From Acanthamoeba castellanii str. Neff (taxonomy: Eukaryota; Discosea; Longamoebia; Acanthamoebidae): a stretch of DNA of 13,326 bases. A program made the translations under genes and the position numbers. The DNA lies in the NCBI RefSeq assembly GCF_000313135.1, contig NW_004457432.1:1-13326 (forward strand). The letters are read 5' to 3'. Numbering within the stretch: position 1 is the first letter of the stretch; each line of letters begins with the position of its first letter. The notes under the pieces were generated by a model. The model did not search any database. It had not been told where the DNA came from and worked only from the letters and a program-made list of their open reading frames with translations. Positions 1 to 7,834 of the stretch are shown piece after piece.

Positions 1-264
1 ATCAACATGCTTATTTTTTTGGCCATCAAATCCCCTCCCCCCTCAAACCACATTTTCCGCAACCCAAGATGACGAATTTGCCCCATTTTCAAAGATGGTG
101 AGGTCTAACCGACAGATCGCACGTGTATTTTGCCGCGCGGCGTACCAGGCGTCCAGTGGGCCGACCGCCTGGCTCTGGCCGTGGCAGAAAGCGAAAGCTG
201 GAGGGCGAAGGAGACAAAGGTGCCCTTTTTTGTGACCAATCTCTTCACTGAGAGATCTGCTCTC
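1..264. promoter_or_regulatory. Upstream/5' region of ADA2
   Basis: This stretch holds no recognisable exon. The frame of the first ADA2 exon stays open upstream to about 130, but without an ATG until 265, so I treat 1-264 as promoter, 5' UTR or a possible unseen upstream exon. An A/T-rich, C-rich tract lies at 10-55. No TATA box or other element can be called with confidence. Confidence 0.35.
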
Positions 265-3084
265 ATGCATACGAGTGTTGGTGTGGCTGTGGGTGCAGTG
301 CGGCCGTCGTCGGTGCAGTACCACTGCGACTATTGCCAAAAAGACATCTCCAACGTCGTGCGCATCCGCTGCGCCATTTGCAAGGTGCACTGTTGTGTGT
401 GTGTGTGTGTCGTGTGTGCGGTGTGTGCGGTGTGTGCTAACTACGAACGTGGGTTTCAGGACTTTGATCTGTGTCTGGAGTGCTTTTCTGTAGGGGTGGA
501 GATCAAAGAGCACAAGAACGATCACGACTACAAGATCATGGATTACATGTCCTTCCCCCTCTTCGAGGAAGGCTGGGGCGCCGATGAAGAGCTGTTGTTG
601 CTCGAAGCCATCCAGATGTACGCATTTATTCTATACATGATTCCATGCTGTGCAAGTGTTCTGACACCCCGGCGTGGGTGGTGCGCTGCTGAGCCAGGTA
701 TGGTATTGGCAACTGGAGCGAAATCTCTGAGCACGTTGGTACCACCAAATCGCCAGAGATCTGTCGAGACCACTACTTCACCGTCTACATTCAAAGCGCC
801 ACCTCTCCCGAACCTGTACGTGATCACACCTCCCAGGCGCCTGTGCCCCGCGCACTTGCGCTTCCTCTCTTTTGCTCATGAGACATGAGACCTCGCTACG
901 CTGGATGTGCTGCCTTGCAGGATACCACCAAGACGTTGACGACGGATCTGAAAGAGTACCTGCGCACGCGGCTAGGCCGACATCAAAGTCCAAGCTTCGC
1001 CGAGCCTGAGCCGCCGGCTTCCTCCGCTTTGTGTACGCGAGGCCTAGCCCCTTTCCACCTCTCTCCCGCTTTGCTCTCATACCTGCACCACCCGGGCAGC
1101 ACAAGGACAAGGTTCCAAGACCACCTCCAAAACCAACCAAAAGAAGAAAGTGAAGGTCAGTTCCTCATTCCTGAGACTTCGAAGGCTCTATTCTGTTGGA
1201 GTGTTGTGCTGACGTGACGCGAATGTATCAACTATGTGCAGCACAACGTCAGTTGTCCGATTGCTGCGCCGGACCAAGCCGGCTACATGCCCAAACGCAA
1301 AGAGTTCGAAACGGTGTGTAGAAATGAGCGTATTCGACTGCGTTCAGCTTTCTTACCAGCAAGTTGTTTATATGGGCCATGCACAGGAATGGAACAATGA
1401 CGCGGAGTGCCTGATTGCCGACATTGTGCTTGAAGACGAAGATGACGACGAGATCAGAGGTCGGTTTCTTGTCCCTCGCCCCCATCTGCGCTGGCATCCT
1501 CCTCGGAGCGATGTGTGCTGACCACCCTTCACTGTGACGTGTATGTACACCATAGACTTGAAGGGCTCTGCGCTGGAGGTGTACAACAGAAGGCTGGACG
1601 AAAGACTATACCGGAGAGCTTTCGTCATCGAGAATGACCTCGTCGAACAAAAGAAGGTGTGCAGTGTGTAGTGTGTGCCTCGCCTTTTTGCTCACGTCGT
1701 GCCTTTGGTCCGTATGTATATATATATGTATTCACCCTGGTCTCTTGGCGTGTTTCCATTTGCGTAGAAGCAGGCTGCTGCCAAGGAGAAGAAGAGCAAG
1801 GAGGAGATACAGGAGGAGAGGGAAATCTCACGAGCCATGCAGAAGTTTCTGCAGCTGCAGGGCAAGGGTGAACACGAGCCGTTCATCGATGGCCTCGTCC
1901 GTACGTGTCGCCCTCCCCCCTCTCCTCTCCACGCCCTCACGAAGTTCGGAAATCTACAATTCAACGCGTGCGCGCAGCTGACCTTTCCCAACGTCGACCC
2001 TTAACAGAAGAGTCGCTACTCCGAAAGCGAATAATGCAGCTGCAGGAATGGCGAAAGATGGGGATCAAGACCTTGATCGAGGGCGAAGTTTATGAGAAGG
2101 AAAAGGCGCGGTACAGGCGATGCCTTCCTCTTCTTCTGCTCTTTCCTTGTCGGCCCCTCACCCATGGCGCGGCGACTTACGCACCTCTCTCTGTCGCTCG
2201 TCTGTTTGGACAGGCGCGAAGCAGAAAAGGGCCGAATGACCCGCGGCGTAGCCAACTCCATCTACGCTATGGAGAGGACTGGCGTGCGCGGTTCCAAATG
2301 GATCAACAGGTTTGCTTTGCTTTGCTGCCCGTCTCCCATAATGCTTGCTTCCAAGGCTGCGTCCCCCTTAGCTCCTGCTCACGATCGCCGTTTTGCAGAC
2401 ACAATGCCATTCCATGGGACTTGCTCACTGACGACAAGGACAAGAAAAAGGGGAAGCTCACGAGGAAGCAAGGTATCGTTGTCGTATCGTGTGTGTGTGT
2501 GTTGTGTGTGTGTGTGTGTGTGTGTGTGATGTGTGTGTGTGTGTGTGTGGCTGCCGGTGCCATTGTATGGCCCACAGTTGTGGACTACCGCGGTTACTAA
2601 CCGGAAGCTTGTGTTTGTGGGACCGTGTGCAGCTCCGCTGGACTTGACCGGAGCTCCCAAGTTGGAGTGTTTGTCCCTCAAGGAACGGGAGCTGTGTGGA
2701 GCGCTCAGGCTCTACCCGCAACAGGTTCCACTTTTATCCCTCTTCAAGAAGGCAGTTCAAAGAGCAGCACTTATACATCTCTCTTTCTCTCTCTCGCGCG
2801 CGCGTGCAGTATGTGTTGATCAAGGAGACCCTTATACGGGAGTCGCTGCGACATGGCGGACAAATGCCCAAGGCGCTCGCACGCAAACTCATCAAGATTG
2901 GTACGGCGACAAGAGGCCTTCTTTGAGTGATGAGTTGCCTCCCTAACCCTCAAGTACCCTTGTCGATGATGATGACGATGATGATGATGATGTGGGCGCA
3001 GATACACCGCGGGTCAACAGGATCTATGAGTTCATCGAGAAGAGTGGGTGGATAGCAGCACCGGCCCCCAACAAGAAGTCTTGA
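265..3084 (+). CDS. ADA2: ADA2 transcriptional adaptor (SAGA/ADA complex), 15 exons
   Basis: ADA2 works in the nucleus, where it links the Gcn5 acetyltransferase to Ada3 in SAGA-type complexes and promotes histone H3 acetylation. Exons by splice sites and phase: 265-384, 460-617, 698-815, 921-1032, 1100-1155, 1242-1313, 1387-1459, 1556-1656, 1768-1900, 2008-2110, 2214-2309, 2399-2472, 2633-2724, 2810-2900, 3002-3084. All introns are GT-AG, all phases match, and the product is 493 aa. Domains seen: a ZZ zinc finger from about residue 18 (YHCDYC, RCAICK, LCLECF, then HKNDHDYKIM); a SANT/Myb repeat from about 76 (EEGWGADEELLLLEAI, GIGNWSEISEHVGTTKSPE); the ADA2 middle region (AGYMPKRKEFE, EWNNDAE, YNRRLDERLYRR, MQLQEWRKMGI); and a C-terminal SWIRM domain from about 408 (LDLTGAPKLECLSLKERELC to IYEFIEKSGWI). 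Length and domain order are normal for the family. The start is the first in-frame ATG before the zinc finger. An upstream exon cannot be excluded. Confidence 0.95.
394..436 (+). repeat. (GT)n-rich tract in ADA2 intron 1
   Basis: The 75-nt first intron of ADA2 (385-459) is largely made of GT dinucleotides with a few interruptions. It makes a spurious Cys/Val-rich open frame on + and a His/Thr-rich one on -. Confidence 0.8.
2489..2549 (+). repeat. (GT)n microsatellite in ADA2 intron 12
   Basis: About 60 bp of nearly pure GT, interrupted at TTG (about 2502) and GAT (about 2529). It begins 16 nt inside the donor of the longest ADA2 intron (2473-2632, 160 nt). The repeat explains the intron's length and the Cys/Val and His/Thr open frames here. 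Confidence 0.9.
2965..2992 (+). repeat. (GAT)n trinucleotide repeat in ADA2 intron 14
   Basis: Nine GAT-like units, one of them GAC, lie just upstream of the last ADA2 acceptor (AG at 3000-3001). They occupy the place where a pyrimidine tract would be expected. Confidence 0.8.
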
Positions 3085-3121
3085 GATCATCCACCCGCCC
3101 GTTTGTGGTGGCCAAATTCAT

Positions 3122-3127
3122 AATAAA
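3122..3127 (+). terminator. Poly(A) signal AATAAA of ADA2
   Basis: An AATAAA hexamer begins 38 nt after the ADA2 stop codon and lies 45 nt before the proposed start of the next gene, so the 3' UTR of ADA2 is short. Confidence 0.6.
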
Positions 3128-3171
3128 AAACGGCACAAGGAAAATGATTGTGCATACGAAGAATTATCAGA

Positions 3172-5063
3172 ATGGCCGCAGTGGAGTTAGAGACTGCTGT
3201 CTCTCGTGTTCCCTCTCGTCCTCTGCGCTTGGGCCCTTTCATTTATTTCCGGGACGTGTTGTTGGGGGGGTGTACAGGTGGCCCTAGCCAGCCGTGCACT
3301 GGCGGGGGAGGCTGAAAGCGACGTGGTGTGGGCCACCCTCTTCCTACGGCGGTTCGGCACCGACTTTTGGGGCGAGGACGCCGCTCCCCACCCCTACCAC
3401 GTACATGACCCCTTCTCAGCGCACATCCCCTTCCCCTTCTGGTGAACATGTGTATTGACCTCATGTGTGGACCTCGCCTTCATCTTCTTCGGCACCAGGC
3501 TGTGCCCGAGGAGCAACCGAATGAGTGGCTCCAGCGGCCCGCCGTCGACGTGTTTGCCAGCTTCCTCCACGACGACAACCATTCGGGAGTCAGGCATCGT
3601 TTGCTAGCCTTTGTGTTGCAACAGCGCCACTCGGGAGCGGAAGACGAAAGTAGGACCACCAGTGGATGGAAGGCGGCCTACAGACGGTTCGCGCTAACGA
3701 CGCCCCCGCCCCTGGCCCATTTCTTCGGGTGGTGTCGTGTACTCATGGACGGACACACGAGGTGGGGTGCACCAGGATGCACGAGATGGTGTCGACATGG
3801 CAGGCGGAGAGCGATGTCGGGTTCATCATCGCGGGTCACACGTCCTTCGAGCGGCTGTCGGCCATTGCCGACATCATCAAGGAATCCGCGGTCACTGGTA
3901 CTGACTGTCCTTACTCGGTGCTAGCAAGTTGGCCGCACTACAGCAGGAACTGACCCTTTGAGAATGAAATGCAATGTAGACAACACGGCGGTCAGGGTGT
4001 GCACAGATGACCCAGCGCCCCCCGCCTTTGCACCGGTTGACATCTTGAGCCCAACAGGTCTGGTAGAAGGCTCCTTGCGCGCATGCACTCTTCTTTCAAG
4101 GACATGTCCACCCTGTGGAGCACTGAAGCTATTGCTGTCACATGACACTTCGCCAGGGGAGTGTCGGGTGATGCGCATACACATCCAACAGACCTGCTCG
4201 CTGCGTAGCGAGTACGTGTGGGAAGGAGCACGAGACGTCGCTAACTACTGCATTGTTCGCAAGCCCAGGTGCGTGAGCGTGCGAGCACGCAGGCACACAC
4301 GCACACATGCACACATGCATCGCCTTCATCCACTGCACCTATGCCAGCAGTCTTCTGAAGATTGTCCCTCTAGGAACTGGTGGAGGGACAGCAAACGAAT
4401 GTTTCGAGGCCTGCGCCTGGGCTACAGCCCATGGCCAACAAGGCTGGTGATTGTGTACGCCATCGACTGCGAACATATGGACGACCCCGACTACCAGGAG
4501 CAGGTACAACTCTCTCCTTGAATTGTGCAGGCCATTACCCATACCCACACGCTCGTTCAGGTCTTTAGGGAACTGCACGGGATGCTGGGTGAGGGCAAGG
4601 GCCAGTTTTATCAAGGGCTCTGTCTCAACCTCCACTTGATCAACCCCAAGTCCGTGGACAATGTTGACATGATACGCCAGCGCCTCAAGGTACACAGGAG
4701 ACTCCCATGACTCGTCCCTGTGTGGCAACTAAGGTGGCCGCAGATCCCGCTGATGCAACAGCCAAGACGCGACTGCGAGTACTATGCGGGGCCAGTTGTG
4801 TTCTACGTGACGGCCTTCACCATGTCCGACCACGAAACACTCAGTACGTGCACACCAGTGCCCAGCGTCCCTATTACTCTTTCCTTGTACTGACAGGCAC
4901 CGCCAACCACAAAGAGGAACGATGGGCAAGGGAAGAGCTGGTGATGGCAGCGTACCTGTGGCTCATGGTCCAGCCATCCTTCTATCACCACTGGAACGCG
5001 CCAACAGAAGGGAACTCCTGGCTGTGTGCTCTAACTGATGAGCGGTCCCAGCTCAGCGACTAA
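3172..5063 (+). CDS. Unrecognised multi-exon protein with F-box-like N-terminal region
   Basis: I do not recognise the full protein. Likely exons: 3172-3207 (start MAAVELETAVSR; donor uncertain), 3278-3400, 3499 to about 3649, about 3777-3897, about 3929/3947-4268, 4374-4503, 4531-4689, 4744-4843, 4897-5063 (stop TAA). Phases match across all junctions from 3897 on. Exon 2 (SRALAGEAESDVVWATLFLR, then RFGTDFWGED) resembles the second half of an F-box and its trailing tryptophan region, as in SCF ubiquitin-ligase adaptors, but the usual Leu-Pro start of an F-box is not visible. Later parts contain a CPPC motif (ACTLLSRTCPPCGALKLLL) and a hydrophobic strand ending in LVIVYAIDCEH, followed by helical, charged segments. 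No signal peptide or clear membrane helix is seen. The junction near 3649-3777 cannot be made in phase with GT-AG sites, so exons 3-4 are approximate. Without RNA evidence I would not assign a function. Confidence 0.65.
4291..4320 (+). repeat. CA-rich tract in an intron of the F-box-like gene
   Basis: CA dinucleotides with interruptions fill the middle of the intron 4269-4373. They match the habit of other introns here of carrying GT/CA tracts. Confidence 0.6.
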
Positions 5064-5110
5064 GGCCCACACCCTTTCTAAATTAGAATTCTCCGGGCGT
5101 TAGCATAACT

Positions 5111-6267
5111 TCAAGTCGCAGGCACTGGTGGCCAAAATAGTCGTGCTCGATCGGGCGAGGTCGATGTAAGCACCCTCGCCGAATTCACTTTGCCTCGTCG
5201 ACGCGCGCCCAACACGATGGGCGGCGACGCGCGGCGTTGGCGATCGAGACCATCATACTTGGACGGTAAATGTCGATGCAAGCAGTAGCCCTTCCTCTTG
5301 TAGATCTCCTCGACGGTTCTGCCCCACTTACTGTAGGAGCTGATGTACTTGCGCACGGCGCCACTGTTTCTGTCCTCCCTGCTCGTCCTCCTCACCAACG
5401 CTCGGCGTCGTATGACCTGCATCTTGTACCGTGGCAGCAGCACTCCCCATCGGTGCTCGACGAACTCTTAGATGAACTCGTGCACATCGCGGACCGCCGC
5501 TTCCACCATCTCGTGCCAGTTGGTGGTGATATCGCTGTCGAAGAGGTACACGCTCCCGTGCTTCTTCGGCCGGTACTTGAGCTCGAACGCACGGAACCAG
5601 GCCATGGCATCGTTAGCGATCCGCGTGGCGATGAGGATGTCGCGCTGGTTCTGGTGCATCTTCGCTGTCGTCGGACGGTTTCCGGGTATCAATCGCTCGA
5701 GGCGGTGCATCGCACCACCGATGAGCCTGGCCCTGTCGCGGAAGACAGAGACTTGCAGCCACGCACCGCCGACCACGTAGGCCATGGCGTACTCGAACGC
5801 CCGCGCTTCGCCGTCGAAGAACTTGTGCTTGGTCCCTTGGTGAAGCTGACACATAACACCATCTTCCACTTGGATGAGATCCTCGGAGAGAAGGAGCTGG
5901 CTGAGCATGGCCTCCTCGAGGATCGGGATGAGCATGGGCTTGGCGTTGAAGAACTGAAGTTGAGGTTGTAGTTGTACTTGTACTTGGAGTTCTCGTGCAC
6001 CCACAGCTTCTACAATGCCGAAAATCGAGGGAGAACCAGGAGGGCTGCCAACTTGACCTTCTCTTCGTCTGAAATGGTGGCGTATTCGTAGAGCTCCAAG
6101 ATGGCATCAATGCACCCGCCCTTGTACATGGGCATCTGTTGTTGTTGTTGTTGCTGGCCTTCAACTGCTGTCAACTCATGAGAGGCCTTTGGCGGCATCT
6201 CACTGACTAAGAAGTCAACAACCAAGGAGGAGAGTTTGTTGCTATCAGTGGTAGATGAGGAACTCAT
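5111..6267 (-). CDS. Unrecognised protein with polyglutamine tract, 2-3 exons
   Basis: Exon 1 runs from ATG at 6267 to 6058 (70 codons, including a QQQQQQQ run near residue 40). A 104-nt GT-AG intron (6057-5954) removes both a TAG and a frame change, giving ...YATISDEEK joined to FFNAKPMLIPILEE. Exon 2 then reads protein-like sequence (HKFFDGEARAFEYAMAYVVG, MAWFRAFELKYR, SVYLFDSD, NWHEMVEAAVRDVHEFI) down to TAA at 5470-5468, a 231-aa product. The same frame stays open and protein-like for 119 more codons to TGA at 5113-5111. A 69-nt phase-0 GT-AG intron (5485-5417) would skip the TAA and give about 327 aa. Ending at 5111 would also leave the usual short gap to the convergent neighbour that stops at 5063. 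I see no known family motif. The 5' part of exon 1 is CpG-poor, as is the adjoining insertion. The long open frame on the opposite strand is a shadow. Confidence 0.6.
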
Positions 6268-6739
6268 GATGTGTTTGTTTTTTTTTCAAGAGGCAAAAAC
6301 AGCTGTTGTGCAAAGAGATGGTTATTCCTACTTTCACATAACCATGATAATCATGTTCAGCTAGGCTTACTGACAAAATTGTTAACACAAGAAAAATTAA
6401 CAAATAAATCTGTAGCTGGGCAATAATGCCTCATTCATAACTCACCAGACTGCCAATGGACGCCCCCAAAGGATCTTGATGCAATGGCAATCAAATTGCT
6501 GGGAAATAAGAAAAGGCTGATGGTGGCTGTACACTGTGGATGTGCCCAAGATCAACCCACCCCATGGATGTGCTCATCCATCAGCAGCCACCCAACTTCA
6601 CCTGTTGACTCATCCTCTGGCCTTCCAATCTCCACCCCAACCTCTCCCTCAAGGTGAGGAAGAGGAAGATTACAATGTAGAAGGTTGAATTAAACCAACC
6701 AGCCACATGACTCATACCAGCTGAGCATGATTGGCATGG
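6268..6739. other. Non-transposase part of the insertion, with weak 57-codon ORF
   Basis: No clear gene is present. A + strand ORF at 6484-6657 (57 aa; MAIKLLGNKKRLMVAVHCG, then a Ser/Pro-rich tail) reads somewhat like protein and ends over a donor-like AAG/GTGAGG, so it could be an exon remnant or an accessory ORF. The 6275-6420 part is A/T-rich and may include one end of the element. I see no other structure. Confidence 0.25.
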
Positions 6740-7695
6740 TTATTTATTTAAAATGGCTGTTATTGCTGGGAGAAGATCATCTTGGGGATTGAATGAGCTT
6801 TGAAGGTGTGCTTTGAGAAAGCTGAACACCTGTTCAGCAGGGCTGAACTCAGGGCAGTACTTTGGTAACAACCAGTAATCTGCCCCAAGTGCATTGATGT
6901 GCTCAAAAGCTACATCTTTGCTCCAGCCATGCTGATGAAATGAACAATTATCTCCCAAGATGACATCCCCAGCATGAATACAATCTAAAATGAACTCAAT
7001 AAACTTTTCACTGTTGCTTGAATCAGCAGTGAATGAAAAGATAAGGGGGAAGGGGGCATCCAGTATCATGAGAACATTCACCATCCAGCTCTCCACCATG
7101 ATGTCATGTTGATATCTTTCCTGCAGTGGTTGTTGTCTGCAGTGTGACCAAATGACAAGATTGCCAAGATGTGTGCAGTCAATGCAGGCCTCATCAAAGA
7201 CTTTGACTTGGTAGTGGTGCAGCCATGGGGTTTCCAGTTGCCAGATGATGAAATCTTTGATGATGAGGCAGTTCGCCAGCAGCCATTTGTGGGGGTCTTT
7301 GAATGTTGCCTTCTGCTGTGAGTATTCTTTCATGAGATGTTTCATCAGTGTCAAGATGGACCACCACTCACCAAAGTGCTTCTCAAACACCTCCTGTACG
7401 CCTTTCATTGTGTATGTGACCCCTTTCTTGTTGATGGTGAGAAGCTCAATCATCAGATGAATTCTCTCCTCTGTGAATCACCACTCCTTCTCACCCATTC
7501 CATGCTTATGTGGTCCTTTCTCTCCATCTCTGTGCTGCTGTAGAACCTTCAAGACAAGTGCGCCAGCTTTTGCTGTGTCCAGTCATGGTGACTGTTGCTC
7601 TTTGACACAATGGCGTGCCACATGAGGGGGTCACCAACACCAACTTGTCGCCACACGCCCAAGTCCACACGCTGAATGATTGGCTTCCGTGGCAT
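6740..7695 (-). CDS. DDE transposase, Tc1/mariner/IS630 superfamily (DD38E-like), 3 exons
   Basis: Transposases of this superfamily cut and rejoin transposon ends with a metal-binding D-D-E triad. The large exon (7470-6740) shows the three motifs in order: VFDEACI (D126), VILGDNCSFH (D207) and LPKYCPEFSPAEQVFSFLK (E246). By my count 38 residues separate the second D from the E. Upstream, two GT-AG introns (7640-7592, 49 nt; 7546-7471, 76 nt) join 7695-7641 (MPRKPIIQRVDLGVWRQV) and 7591-7547 in phase to the main exon. They remove a TGA that would otherwise interrupt the N-terminal region, giving a complete 276-aa frame. An AATAAA overlaps the stop codon (6748-6743). The N-terminal DNA-binding region is short for the family, and the 49-nt intron is the weakest part of the model. 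If the introns are not real, the gene is a 5'-decayed pseudogene. Despite strong CpG loss, the catalytic exon is uninterrupted. Confidence 0.82.
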
Positions 7696-7834
7696 CTTCA
7701 AGATCTTGATGAAGTTATCATTTATTGAGCACAGCAGCAGGCTTTTATTGATTTTTGTGATAAATGCCCGAGTTATCAACTTTACCCTCGGACTTGGGAC
7801 GTTATTTCAAGTGTAGTGTGCCGCAACGAACACG

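Larger units (their letters stand above)
6268..7790 (-). mobile_element. CpG-starved DNA-transposon insertion (Tc1/mariner/IS630 type), ends not defined
   Basis: Between the divergent genes starting at 6267 (-) and 7835 (+) lies about 1.5 kb with very different composition: A/T-richer, rich in TG/CA, and only three CpG between 6241 and 7560, against many per 100 bp in the flanking exons. It carries a DDE transposase gene. I could not identify terminal inverted repeats or a target-site duplication by eye, so the limits are set by composition. CpG returns gradually between 7561 and 7800. Confidence 0.6.

Noticed and set aside
130..264. Upstream extension of ADA2 from a TTG codon at 130
   Set aside because: TTG is not a credible eukaryotic start here, and the first in-frame ATG is at 265, close to the zinc finger as in the family.
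43..525. 160-codon - strand frame over the ADA2 start
   Set aside because: It is the antisense of ADA2 exons and of a GT repeat (His/Thr run) with no protein features.
2303..2721. His/Thr-repeat proteins on the - strand
   Set aside because: They are translations of the GT microsatellite in ADA2 intron 12.
5270..5971. 233-codon open frame on the + strand opposite the polyglutamine gene
   Set aside because: It is rich in Leu/Glu/Val/His patterns typical of the antisense of a GC-rich gene. The - strand reads far more like protein and has a coherent intron.
5954..6057. TAG plus frameshift in the polyglutamine gene, suggesting a pseudogene or a ciliate-like code in which TAA/TAG mean Gln
   Set aside because: A single 104-nt GT-AG intron in phase removes both problems, and the ADA2 and receptor genes read with the standard code.
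6268..7800. Terminal inverted repeats of the transposon (short ATAACTC-like matches near 6437 and 7775)
   Set aside because: Only about seven bases agree, which is expected by chance, and no target-site duplication could be seen.
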